From positions 1 through 34,313 of the forward strand of contig CAYNRX010000024.1 in NCBI GenBank assembly GCA_964399965.1: 34,313 nt of DNA, given 5' to 3'. The notes below the pieces were generated by a model. It was not told the DNA's origin. It made no database searches and saw only the letters and a list, made by a program, of their open reading frames with translations. Below, piece by piece: positions 24,316-32,464 of this stretch; the first letter of the stretch is position 1, and each line of letters starts with the position of its first letter. Both the position numbers and the translations under genes were made by a program. Source of the stretch: UBA1381 sp964399965 (GTDB taxonomy: Bacteria; Bacillota; Clostridia; UBA1381).

Positions 24316-26121
24316 ATGCTGTATCCGAGAAATACGCTGACAAGACGGGTAATGTGTCTTGACGGCTTCTGGAAATTTAAATTTGACCCGCAGGGCGAGG
24401 GGCAGAAGGGCGGTTGGACGTCCGGGCTTTCCGAGACCGTGCAGATGCCGGTGCCCGCGAGCTTCAACGACTTTTTTACCGATAAGGAGTCGCGCGAGTA
24501 TACGGGGGATTTTTGGTATGAGACGGATTTTTTTGTGCCTGGCGAATGGCGGGACAAATGCCTTGATATGCGCTTTGACGCAGCGGTGCATCGGGCGGAG
24601 GTATTCATCAACGGGGAGAAAGCGGCCGAGCATGAGGGTGGATTCCTGCCGTTTGCTGTGAGGCTTGACAGCTGGGTGCAATGGGATGCGATGAATAAAG
24701 TAGTTGTGCGGCTCAATAACGAACTTGATTATACAACCCTGCCGGCTGGAAAGACCATCACTCTTAAAAATGGGCGGAAAATGGTCAAGCCGTTTTTCGA
24801 TTTTTATAATTATTCCGGCCTTATCCGTCCAGTGCGTATAACGGCTATACCGGCGGAGTCTATACTTGATTATTCCGTTACGCATCAGCTTAAGGGAAAT
24901 GATGCGGTGACGACCTACGAGGTGACTACTACTGGCGATGATGATGTAAGGATCGCGTTATATGATGTAGATGGGAATACTGCAGCCGAGTGCGGCGGTA
25001 AGTCCGGAGAGCTGCATGTGAAGAATGCCCGTCTTTGGAGCCCTGAGGATCCGTACCTGTATACAATAAAGATAGAGATATACAATAAGGATGGTGTAAT
25101 AGATGAATACTGCGAGGAAATAGGAATACGGACGGTGGAAATAAAGGGCGAGGAGATATTGTTAAATGGCAGACCTATATACTTGAAAGGCTTTGGTAAG
25201 CACGAGGACGCGGACATATCGGGACGCGGCTACAACGCACCGGTAATTAAACGGGATATGGAGCTGATGAAATGGATAGGCGCCAATTCTTTTAGGACCT
25301 CCCACTATCCGTATTGCGAGGAAATGATGCAGCAGGCCGACAAGGAGGGCTTTCTGGTCATAGATGAGGTGGCGGCTGTCGGATTTTTTGAAAGCATCAT
25401 GAATTTCCTCGAAGCCTCACAAGATAAGGCCGCAAGCTTTTTCAGCCGTGAAGAAGTAAAAACAGAAACTAAGATGAATCATAAAGCCGCATTGGCGTCA
25501 TTGATACAGCGCGACAAGAACCATGCCTGTGTGATAGCCTGGAGCCTTTTGAATGAGCCGGAAACGGGAGACGAGGCAGCCGAGGACTATTTTACCGACA
25601 TTTTCGCTTTGGCTAAAGAATGCGATCCACAGAAGCGGCCATGCACGTTTGCACTGATAATGAATTCCACCCCGGATAAATGCCGGTGTCACAAATTCGC
25701 CGATTTTATATCGCTCAATCGCTACTTCGGATGGTATGTAAAGGGCGGATATGAGATTGAGGAAGCAAAAGAGCTTTTGATAAAAGAAATGGAGGAGTGG
25801 AAAAAGCTAAATACTAACAAGCCCTTCGTATTCACAGAATTTAGTGCAGATACCATTGCCGGTCTGCATAAGCTGCCGAGCGTGATGTGGAGCGAAGAAT
25901 ATCAGCAGGAGTATTTAGCGATGCAGTTTGAAGTGTTCGATTCCTACAGCTTTGTCAAAGGCGAGCAGGTATGGAATTTTGCTGATTTCCAGACCACCGA
26001 GGGTATAATGCGGGCAGACGGCAATAAAAAAGGAATTTTCACCCGATCAAGACAGCCCAAGGCGGCGGCTTATCTCTTAAAGAAACGCTGGGAGTCGCTT
26101 CCTGCCGATCATAAGAGCTGA
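24316..26121 (+). CDS. uidA: Beta-glucuronidase (GH2)
   Basis: The ATG at 24316, with GGGAGGA 7 nt upstream, gives 601 residues starting MLYPRNTLTRRVMCLDGFWK, typical of bacterial beta-glucuronidases; a TTG frame extension reaching into the repeat is rejected. The enzyme has a sugar-binding sandwich, an immunoglobulin-like middle and a TIM barrel. The acid/base glutamate is E414 in WSLLNEPET and the nucleophile E508 in FVFTEFSADTIAGLH. The NxK motif that recognises the glucuronate carboxylate is present (N570, K572 in GNKKGIFTR), which separates it from beta-galactosidases. There is no signal peptide, so it acts inside the cell on imported glucuronides. The symporter gene follows 15 nt downstream. 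Confidence 0.94.
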   Translation: MLYPRNTLTRRVMCLDGFWKFKFDPQGEGQKGGWTSGLSETVQMPVPASFNDFFTDKESREYTGDFWYETDFFVPGEWRDKCLDMRFDAAVHRAEVFINGEKAAEHEGGFLPFAVRLDSWVQWDAMNKVVVRLNNELDYTTLPAGKTITLKNGRKMVKPFFDFYNYSGLIRPVRITAIPAESILDYSVTHQLKGNDAVTTYEVTTTGDDDVRIALYDVDGNTAAECGGKSGELHVKNARLWSPEDPYLYTIKIEIYNKDGVIDEYCEEIGIRTVEIKGEEILLNGRPIYLKGFGKHEDADISGRGYNAPVIKRDMELMKWIGANSFRTSHYPYCEEMMQQADKEGFLVIDEVAAVGFFESIMNFLEASQDKAASFFSREEVKTETKMNHKAALASLIQRDKNHACVIAWSLLNEPETGDEAAEDYFTDIFALAKECDPQKRPCTFALIMNSTPDKCRCHKFADFISLNRYFGWYVKGGYEIEEAKELLIKEMEEWKKLNTNKPFVFTEFSADTIAGLHKLPSVMWSEEYQQEYLAMQFEVFDSYSFVKGEQVWNFADFQTTEGIMRADGNKKGIFTRSRQPKAAAYLLKKRWESLPADHKS

Positions 26122-26136
26122 GGGGAGGAGGCTGTA

Positions 26137-27525
26137 ATGCGAGAATTTGGGAGTAGGGACAAGATCGGGTATATGTTCGGCGATCTGGCCAATGATTTTT
26201 TCTTTATATTCGTAAGCTCATACCTGATGATATTTTATACAAAGGTATTCGGGATCGACGCCGGAGCGGTGGGAACGCTCTTTCTTGTCGCCAGGCTAAT
26301 AGATGCTGTTACCGATGTCAGCATGGGGCGAATAGTCGATACTGTGCGCCCGAAAAAGGGCGGACGGTTTCGCCCTTGGATAAAATGGATAAGCGTGCCT
26401 GTTGCTTTGTCGGGGATACTGCTGTTTGTCCCGTGGGTAGCTAAGCTGCCGCTTATTTGGCGCATGGTGTATATATACGTAACCTATATTTTTTGGGGCA
26501 GCATATGTTACACAGCAATAAATATTCCCTATGGCTCAATGGCTTCGGCGATAACGGCAAAACCCGAAGAACGCGGCGCACTGTCGACATTCAGGAGTGT
26601 GGGCGCGGCAGTGGCAAGCGTTGTCATAAGTTCAGGCGTTCCGCTTATAGTATACCGCTATGATGAAATGGGCAACCAGATAATAATTCCGGAAAGATTT
26701 TTCCAGTTAGCAGTGATATTTGCGGTAATCGCGATAATATGCTATGCTCTTTGCTACACTCTTACTGTTGAAAGAGTTGTTATAGAAAAAAAGCGTAACG
26801 TGAAAAGAGGAGTATTTGCTACACTTGTATCGATGGCCAAAAACAGGAGCTTGGTAGCTATAATTGCAGCCTCTCTTGTGCTGATGCTTTCACTCTTGCT
26901 GGCACAGAGCATGAATGGGTATCTTTTCATGGATTATTTCCGCAGTAAGACAGCAATGGCGGTGGGCGGATTTTTAAATTCGGCGGCAACGATATTGCTG
27001 GCGCCGTTTACGACATTGATCATCAGAAAAATAGGGAAAAAGGAAGCGTCTGCTGCTGCGGTACTTTTTGCATCGGTGATGTATTTTATAATGTTTGCCG
27101 TAAGGCTTAGAGATCCGTGGATATTCTGCGTATTCATCGGCCTGGCAAATCTGGGTACGGGATTGTTCAACCTTATGATATGGGCGTTCATCACCGATGT
27201 TATTGATGAACAGGAAGTAGAGACCGGCAGCCGCGATGACGGAACGGTGTACGCAGTATATTCATTTGCCAGAAAGATCGGACAAGCGCTGGCAGGGGGA
27301 CTGGGCGGCTGGACCCTGAGCCGTATAGGATATCAGTCGTCAGTGGCAGGGGAAACGGTGGTGCAGACACAACAGGTGCTTGAGAATATATATTCGGTAG
27401 CAACTCTTGTACCGGCGGTATGTTATCTTGCGGTGTCGCTGATATTGATATTCTTCTATCCGCTGAGCAGAAGAAGAGTGGAAGAGAACAGCAGGGTGCT
27501 GAGGAAAAAGAGGGAAGAGGCTTAA
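26137..27525 (+). CDS. GPH-family cation:glucuronide symporter
   Basis: The 462-residue membrane protein has about twelve hydrophobic segments and belongs to the glycoside-pentoside-hexuronide branch of the major facilitator superfamily. Typical motifs are MFGDLANDFFFIFVSSYLM, the loop VDTVRPKKGGRFRPWIKW after the second segment, and WAFITDVIDEQEVETGSRDDG in the second half (family markers given in short form). It directly follows the beta-glucuronidase gene, with GGGGAGGAGG before the ATG, as uidB follows uidA in E. coli. Substrate is therefore inferred to be a glucuronide. A strong terminator follows. Confidence 0.9.
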   Translation: MREFGSRDKIGYMFGDLANDFFFIFVSSYLMIFYTKVFGIDAGAVGTLFLVARLIDAVTDVSMGRIVDTVRPKKGGRFRPWIKWISVPVALSGILLFVPWVAKLPLIWRMVYIYVTYIFWGSICYTAINIPYGSMASAITAKPEERGALSTFRSVGAAVASVVISSGVPLIVYRYDEMGNQIIIPERFFQLAVIFAVIAIICYALCYTLTVERVVIEKKRNVKRGVFATLVSMAKNRSLVAIIAASLVLMLSLLLAQSMNGYLFMDYFRSKTAMAVGGFLNSAATILLAPFTTLIIRKIGKKEASAAAVLFASVMYFIMFAVRLRDPWIFCVFIGLANLGTGLFNLMIWAFITDVIDEQEVETGSRDDGTVYAVYSFARKIGQALAGGLGGWTLSRIGYQSSVAGETVVQTQQVLENIYSVATLVPAVCYLAVSLILIFFYPLSRRRVEENSRVLRKKREEA

Positions 27526-27530
27526 AAAAG

Positions 27531-27566
27531 AGACGGCGTGCGGTGGTGCGCCGTCTTTTCTTTATT
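27531..27566 (+). terminator. Terminator of the beta-glucuronidase operon
   Basis: AGACGGCG (27531-27538) pairs with CGCCGTCT (27549-27556), followed by TTTCTTTATT. Confidence 0.88.
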
Positions 27567-27614
27567 CAAGGTAACAGAAGTATCATTACATTTGTAAATT
27601 TTTCGGTTTTAATA

Positions 27615-27643
27615 TTGACATGTCCGCTAAAAAATCGTACAAT
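27615..27643 (+). promoter_or_regulatory. Promoter upstream of the HEXXH gene
   Basis: Perfect TTGACA (27615-27620), 17 bp, TACAAT (27638-27643). The start codon is 126 nt further on, leaving a leader of about 115 nt. Confidence 0.75.
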
Positions 27644-27653
27644 AGCATTACAA

Positions 27654-27697
27654 TAACGGGCAACGGTGAGTGCCTGTTAGAGTATTGACGCTCTCTA
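27654..27697 (+). promoter_or_regulatory. Structured leader RNA candidate
   Basis: TAACGGGCA, loop ACGGTGAG, TGCCTGTTA makes a 9-bp hairpin at 27654-27679. A smaller AGAG/CTCT hairpin follows immediately. Both lie in the leader between promoter and ribosome site (AAAGGAG). I do not recognise a riboswitch class. Confidence 0.4.
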
Positions 27698-27768
27698 CAA
27701 AGAAAAGCTAATATCAAGATGAAAGAGCATTACATACAGAGACTGACAAAGAAAGGAGCGACAAGCAA

Positions 27769-28686
27769 ATGAGTTTGATAATAAATAAGCATCTCTTTGC
27801 AGCGTATTGCGGATTAATATCAAGCGGCTATTCGTTGACAGACTTATCAGACAATGATATCAGAGCATTATATGACAGAGTACAAAAAATTGGATTTGAT
27901 TCTAAAATATCGGATTATTTTTCATTTGCCAAAACAAATACGGTAGACGTAAATCCGTATTATCCAAGGGGGTCTGATTTATCTGCGGCATGTTTCTTCC
28001 TTGAAAATGATATTAGCGAATATATTGCTTTTCTGAGATTTTGCCATTCTCCTAGTGCAAATGATGAGGAATTTATCAAATGGATCAGAAATTTAAAAGA
28101 ACCCCTTGAAATTATTGAGAATCATGCCGAATTTGATTTGTTATTTGCAACATATAAAGAGCTTGTAAATAATAGGTTTTCGGATATAAGCAGCCAGCTT
28201 TACGGCTTTCAAAACAAAATTAAACGATTTAACGACCGTAATGTACAGTTTGTATTTGTACCGAATCTGCTGCAATCAAAATATCTTGCCGATTTTGTAT
28301 TCAAAGATAACACATTGTATATTATTTCAACCTCGTTTTCGCAAACGGCAGCGGCGCATGAATATTTTCACATTTTGTTAAATGGTAAAAGAGGATTATT
28401 AGAAAAACTGATAAAACGAATAAATATTGACGATTTTATCAATACGGACACAATGATAAAATTCGGATATATGTATGATGATTCTTTAAATAGTAAAATT
28501 AACGCAATGGAAGATTGTATCATACGCGCAATGTGCGCAGCTGTAATAGAAGATAAAGATGTAGAATCGTACTGTAAAACGAATATAGAATGTGGATTTG
28601 TAGGAGTTCCTGCAATGATAGAAAAAATAAATGAAATGAGCTTCACACGGCTGCATATTGATGATGTCATTTCAAAAATGAGGTAA
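27769..28686 (+). CDS. Putative HEXXH zinc metallopeptidase, unknown family
   Basis: The 305-residue protein has no signal peptide or membrane segment. AAHEYFHILL at 195-204 contains HEXXH (H197, E198, H201), the zinc and catalytic site of zincin peptidases; E248 in NAMEDCIIRA could be the third ligand. A strand upstream (NTLYIISTSF) fits the edge strand of that fold. I do not recognise the rest. Base composition is clearly more AT-rich than neighbours and codons favour A/T, suggesting transfer. The gene has its own promoter and leader, and the next gene starts 2 nt after its stop. The motif is seen; peptidase activity is inference. Confidence 0.7.
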   Translation: MSLIINKHLFAAYCGLISSGYSLTDLSDNDIRALYDRVQKIGFDSKISDYFSFAKTNTVDVNPYYPRGSDLSAACFFLENDISEYIAFLRFCHSPSANDEEFIKWIRNLKEPLEIIENHAEFDLLFATYKELVNNRFSDISSQLYGFQNKIKRFNDRNVQFVFVPNLLQSKYLADFVFKDNTLYIISTSFSQTAAAHEYFHILLNGKRGLLEKLIKRINIDDFINTDTMIKFGYMYDDSLNSKINAMEDCIIRAMCAAVIEDKDVESYCKTNIECGFVGVPAMIEKINEMSFTRLHIDDVISKMR

Positions 28687-28688
28687 TT

Positions 28689-29174
28689 ATGTTATTCAAA
28701 GAGATAAATAAACAGGAATTTGATGAACTAGCCCCTAAAATGTTTTCGATTTTATCATCAAACATGAATATTATACATTCTGAAGAAGTATTATTAGACG
28801 ATAATTTTTTTATTTGGTTTAAGTATCACAGGGAACAGTTTTTGAAAAAAGTTTTTATTGTATTTGAAGACAAAAACGCTCTAATAGGATATTTCCAATA
28901 CTCCATTGTTGATGATAGTCTTTTAATTGAAGAAATAGAGATTATACCTAGCTATCAAGCGCATTTCGGAGTGCTAAGCGGATTATTTCGGTTTATGCGG
29001 TATAGAATACCAGATAATATTACAAAAGTATACGCATATATTAGCAAAAACAATCCTGTTTCTCGTAAACTTGCAAAAAAACTCGGCTTATCTGTAGTTA
29101 AGGAAAATGTATCTGGAACAAGCTTTTTATATTCGGGAGAGTTCAAACCTATTTTAAAACATTATATGAAATAA
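28689..29174 (+). CDS. GNAT-like acetyltransferase candidate
   Basis: The 161-residue protein follows the HEXXH gene after 2 nt, with GAGG within that gene's end. Layout suggests a GNAT fold: central strands (KKVFIVFEDKNALIGYFQYS; SLLIEEIEIIPSYQAHFGVL), then a helix and AYISKNNPVSRKLAKKLGLS, like the C-terminal acetyl-CoA-binding part of GNAT enzymes. The usual Q/RxxGxG/A loop is weak (SYQAHFGVLSG), so the call is tentative. It shares the AT-rich composition of its partner. A two-gene unit with a peptidase-like protein is compatible with peptide modification or a toxin-type module, but no substrate is visible. Confidence 0.5.
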   Translation: MLFKEINKQEFDELAPKMFSILSSNMNIIHSEEVLLDDNFFIWFKYHREQFLKKVFIVFEDKNALIGYFQYSIVDDSLLIEEIEIIPSYQAHFGVLSGLFRFMRYRIPDNITKVYAYISKNNPVSRKLAKKLGLSVVKENVSGTSFLYSGEFKPILKHYMK

Positions 29175-29176
29175 TA

Positions 29177-29237
29177 GCGCTAAATCGATGAAATCGAACT
29201 TTATTTTCTGCGCATAAAACGATTTAGACGCGTTTTT
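29177..29237 (+). terminator. Possible terminator; remainder of the gap 29175-29566
   Basis: GCG-CTAAATCG at 29177-29187 can pair with CGATTTAG-A-CGC at 29220-29231 (one bulge, long loop), followed by five T residues. The rest of this roughly 390-nt gap is AT-rich without a gene or repeat that I can identify, apart from the promoter at 29487-29515. Confidence 0.45.
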
Positions 29238-29486
29238 ACCCGTTATGATAAACTTGATATTACTTACTTGGACAATCTTACTTTAGCTATGATATTTGAT
29301 GCAATTTTAATGTGAACAAGCTCTAGAATGAATTTATGTTATGTTTAAGCGGTAAAACGAAACGGAGCTGCTGCAAGTAAAGTTCATATAGTGGCAAAAA
29401 TTTTGATCAATGTATTTTTGCCTTCTTTCAAGTAAACTTGTATTAAATTATCTATTGGTAATAAAAGGCGAAATCAATAAAAACTC

Positions 29487-29515
29487 TTGAAAATTTTTTG
29501 TATGTATGCTATAGT
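29487..29515 (+). promoter_or_regulatory. Promoter of the nucleotidyltransferase-family gene
   Basis: TTGAAA (29487-29492), 17 bp, TATAGT (29510-29515), with AAAGGAGG and a TTG start downstream. Confidence 0.65.
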
Positions 29516-29566
29516 GTATATAACGCTGAAAAACGTTTGAGTTGATAGCAAAAGGAGGCAAATCGG

Positions 29567-30736
29567 TTGACAAAGGAACAGGAATATATAATAAAGCTGT
29601 CAAAGGCTGCTGTTTTTGACGAGCAGCCACAAGATGCGCCTAAGGGACTTGATTGGGAATACATATGGAATAAAGCATCTGAACAGAACATAGCAGGATT
29701 GTTAGCAAGCGCAATATTAAAACTGCCAGAAGATCAGCAACCGTGTAATAAGGGCGACTGGCAGGATGTTATGCTGGAAACAATGTTTGTAATGGGCAAA
29801 AAATTTGCCGAATTTGAACGCATGACAGAACGTCTGAAAAATGAAGGGATAATACCGATATGCTTAAAAGGTATTGTGATAAAGGATCTGTATCCCACTC
29901 CGGAATTGAGGACGATGGGTGATTTTGATATATGGGTGGATGATGAACAAAGGAAAAAGATTGAAAATGCATTTACCAGCGAGGGATATTCGCTGAGTAA
30001 GCTCCTGCTTTTGACTGAGGCGGATGGAAAGAATACGCATTGGGAAATTTTTGTAACGCTGGGACAGGAATTTAAAACAGATACAAAACAATGGGAAGAT
30101 GATATTCGTCAGCATACTTATACAAATAAAAACGAATTGCTGACGCTTGAGGCGGAATATCATTTAGCATATATGATAATTCACACGGAAAAACATTTTT
30201 CCGGAAAGGGCAGCGGCATACGAAATATTCTTGATATCGCGCTTTTTCTTCGTAAAAATCCACAAATAAAGATAGATGTTGTATCAGAGTTATGCAGGAA
30301 AAAAGGGATAGAGAGGTTTTATTTGTATATAGTGGCGGTGATGAAGAAATGGTTTGATATAACGTTAGATATCAAAACGGACGGAATCCTTGATGATGAT
30401 TATTTTATGGAATGCGTGCTTGGAGCCGGAGTTTTTGGTATTTCAATGCCCGGGAATGCTTTTAAAATAGTACAGTCACAGCAGAATGTGAGTTTTGTGC
30501 GGGCACTGTTCCCAACAGCAAAAGAACTTAGAAACAGGTATACATTTCTGAATAAACGAAGCTGGCTGCTTCCAGTTGCTTGGGTACACCGTTTATTTTG
30601 GGGGGCATTTGTGAAAAAAAACAACCCTGTTGGGGCCGTTAAAGCATTCACCAAAAACCGAGAGGCAATGGAAGATACGAAAAAACGGCTGACTAAATTG
30701 GGGCTTGACAATGAATCTCAAGAGAATAAGCAATAA
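29567..30736 (+). CDS. Nucleotidyltransferase-fold protein (NTP_transf_5 type)
   Basis: The start is TTG at 29567, with AAAGGAGG 9 nt before it. The 389-residue product carries CLKGIVIKDLYPTPELRTMG followed by DFDIWV (residues 99-124). This matches the NTP_transf_5 family, in which two aspartates (D119, D121) form the polymerase-beta-like metal site. Members occur near lasso-peptide, other RiPP and surface-polysaccharide genes, and their reaction is mostly unknown. The C-terminal half is helical (EYHLAYMIIHTEKHF; GIRNILDIALFLRKNPQ). It has its own promoter and ends 120 nt before the SCIFF peptide gene. A link to that peptide is only positional. Confidence 0.8.
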   Translation: MTKEQEYIIKLSKAAVFDEQPQDAPKGLDWEYIWNKASEQNIAGLLASAILKLPEDQQPCNKGDWQDVMLETMFVMGKKFAEFERMTERLKNEGIIPICLKGIVIKDLYPTPELRTMGDFDIWVDDEQRKKIENAFTSEGYSLSKLLLLTEADGKNTHWEIFVTLGQEFKTDTKQWEDDIRQHTYTNKNELLTLEAEYHLAYMIIHTEKHFSGKGSGIRNILDIALFLRKNPQIKIDVVSELCRKKGIERFYLYIVAVMKKWFDITLDIKTDGILDDDYFMECVLGAGVFGISMPGNAFKIVQSQQNVSFVRALFPTAKELRNRYTFLNKRSWLLPVAWVHRLFWGAFVKKNNPVGAVKAFTKNREAMEDTKKRLTKLGLDNESQENKQ

Positions 30737-30794
30737 AAAATTATCAGCATAGATCACTATTAAATTGATTGACATGATTTTTTATGCACAGGGA

Positions 30795-30823
30795 TTGACA
30801 TTGAGCGGAAAATATGGTAAAAT
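30795..30823 (+). promoter_or_regulatory. Promoter of the SCIFF operon
   Basis: Perfect TTGACA (30795-30800), 17 bp, TAAAAT (30818-30823), followed by TTGGAGGA and the scfA ATG at 30857. Confidence 0.8.
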
Positions 30824-30856
30824 ATCTATACAAAATAGTATTGGAGGATTTATGCG

Positions 30857-30997
30857 ATGAGCCACATCAAAACATTGAATAAGGCGTCATTAAAGGACAG
30901 CGCAAAGCATGGCGGCTGCGGCGAATGCCAGACTTCATGTCAGTCGGCGTGCAAGACCTCTTGCACCGTAGCAAACCAGAAATGCGAAAGAGTTTAA
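30857..30997 (+). CDS. scfA: SCIFF ranthipeptide precursor (six Cys in forty-five residues)
   Basis: This 46-codon gene encodes MSHIKTLNKASLKDSAKHGG followed by a Cys-rich core with cysteines at 21, 24, 28, 32, 36 and 43. Length and cysteine count match the SCIFF family of Clostridia, RiPP precursors whose cysteines are joined by thioether bonds to non-alpha carbons. In the characterised CteA peptide a Cys32-Thr37 thioether was reported; C32 and T37 are at the same positions here. The N-terminal leader (about 1-18) would bind the maturase. GGAGG lies 9 nt before the ATG; an upstream ATG at 30852 hits a stop at once. The maturase gene is 79 nt downstream. Confidence 0.95.
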   Translation: MSHIKTLNKASLKDSAKHGGCGECQTSCQSACKTSCTVANQKCERV

Positions 30998-31008
30998 TGC
31001 GGCAAAAA

Positions 31009-31037
31009 GGGCGGAGTTGTCTGGGGCAATTCCGTCC
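31009..31037 (+). terminator. Attenuator-like hairpin between scfA and scfB
   Basis: GGGCGGAGTTG pairs fully with CAATTCCGTCC (three G-U pairs) around TCTGGGG, followed by TCTTAAGTTTT. It could end part of the transcripts and so give more precursor than maturase. Confidence 0.6.
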
Positions 31038-31076
31038 TCTTAAGTTTTAATATTAAAAATTAAGGAGTTTTCTGAA

Positions 31077-32444
31077 TTGATACATAAATATAAACTTTTG
31101 GGGTTAGATATTGTAATGGACGTTTATTCGGGAGCTGTGCATGTGGTCGATGATTTGACGTATGATCTGCTCGACTACTGTACAGAACCGTTCGATCCTG
31201 AAAGCGAATGTCCGCAAAAAGCAATAGATGAGCTTCCGTACAGCGAGGACAGCATAAAGGAAGCTTATGGAGAAATATGCGAGCTGGCAAAAGCAGGGCA
31301 GCTGTTCATGGCAGACTGCTACAAAGAAATAGCCAAGTCCTGGAATAAGCGCTCCGTGGTCAAGGCGTTGTGTCTGCATGTGGCACATGACTGTAATCTG
31401 CGCTGCAAATACTGCTTTGCCGATACCGGGGAATTTCACGGCGGCAGAAGCCTCATGAGCGCGGAGGTAGGTAAAAAGGCGATAGATTTTGTTATTGCCA
31501 ATTCCGGCAGCCGCAGGAATATTGAAATAGATTACTTTGGCGGAGAGCCGCTGATGAATTTCGGCGTGGTAAAAGAGATAACGGAATATGCCAAGGAGCA
31601 GGGCAGGCTGCACGGGAAAAATTTCCGGTTCACCATAACGACCAACGGACTTTTGATAAATGATAACGTAAAAAATTACGTGAACGAAAATATGTCTAAT
31701 ATCGTCTTGTCTCTTGACGGTACAAAGGAGGTCAACGATCGTGTACGTTACCGCGTGGACGGGAGCGGATCATATGATACGATAGTGCCGAAATTCCAGG
31801 ATATAGCCGAAAGCCGCGATCAAGACAATTATTACGTAAGAGGTACGTTCACGGCCTATAACGTTGATTTTGCAAAAGACGTTATACATCTGGCTGATCT
31901 GGGCTTTAAGCAGACGAGCGTTGAGCCGGTGGTTGCTCCCGAGACTGAGGATTATGCCCTGCGAGAGGAGCATATACCGCAGGTGTTTGCGGAGTATGAG
32001 AAGCTGGCTGAGGAATACGTGCGCCGGAGAAAAGAAGGACGAGGGTTCAACTTCTTCCATTTCATGATCGACCTTGACCAGGGACCGTGCGTTGTAAAGC
32101 GGCTTTCCGGCTGCGGAGCGGGGCATGAATATCTGGCTGTAACACCTGAAGGAGATATTTACCCCTGCCATCAGTTTGTCGGCAACGAGGATTTCAAAAT
32201 GGGGAACGTGTTCGAGGGCAAGATCAATGAGGATATAAGAAGCAGGTTTGAAACGTCAAACGTATATACCAAGCCGAAATGCGAGGATTGTTTCGCTAAA
32301 TTCTATTGTAGCGGAGGATGCAGCGCCAATGCGTATAATTTTAACGGTGATATAGATAAGCCGTATGCCTTGGCATGTGAATTTGAGAAAAAGCGTGTGG
32401 AATGTGCGATAGCGATAGAGGCTTCGCTTAAGCTGGGCGATTAA
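31077..32444 (+). CDS. scfB: SCIFF maturase, radical SAM/SPASM
   Basis: The start is TTG at 31077 with AAGGAG 9 nt upstream. The 455-residue enzyme has an N-terminal peptide-recognition region (about 1-90, YKLLGLDIVMDVYSG). The radical SAM cluster motif CNLRCKYC is at C106, C110 and C113. YFGGEPLMNF is the GGE motif for SAM. The C-terminal SPASM domain has auxiliary-cluster cysteines (SGCGAGHEY, IYPCHQF, CEDCFAKFYCSGGC, ALACEF). It would form thioether links in the adjacent SCIFF peptide. Length and order (peptide then maturase) match the conserved Clostridia locus. Confidence 0.97.
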   Translation: MIHKYKLLGLDIVMDVYSGAVHVVDDLTYDLLDYCTEPFDPESECPQKAIDELPYSEDSIKEAYGEICELAKAGQLFMADCYKEIAKSWNKRSVVKALCLHVAHDCNLRCKYCFADTGEFHGGRSLMSAEVGKKAIDFVIANSGSRRNIEIDYFGGEPLMNFGVVKEITEYAKEQGRLHGKNFRFTITTNGLLINDNVKNYVNENMSNIVLSLDGTKEVNDRVRYRVDGSGSYDTIVPKFQDIAESRDQDNYYVRGTFTAYNVDFAKDVIHLADLGFKQTSVEPVVAPETEDYALREEHIPQVFAEYEKLAEEYVRRRKEGRGFNFFHFMIDLDQGPCVVKRLSGCGAGHEYLAVTPEGDIYPCHQFVGNEDFKMGNVFEGKINEDIRSRFETSNVYTKPKCEDCFAKFYCSGGCSANAYNFNGDIDKPYALACEFEKKRVECAIAIEASLKLGD

Positions 32445-32464
32445 ACAGGAAAGGAATGAGCTGT

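Noticed and set aside
30769..30800. Two copies of ATTGACAT upstream of scfA as an operator
   Set aside because: The second is simply the -35 region; two short matches in AT-rich DNA are not enough to claim a regulator site.
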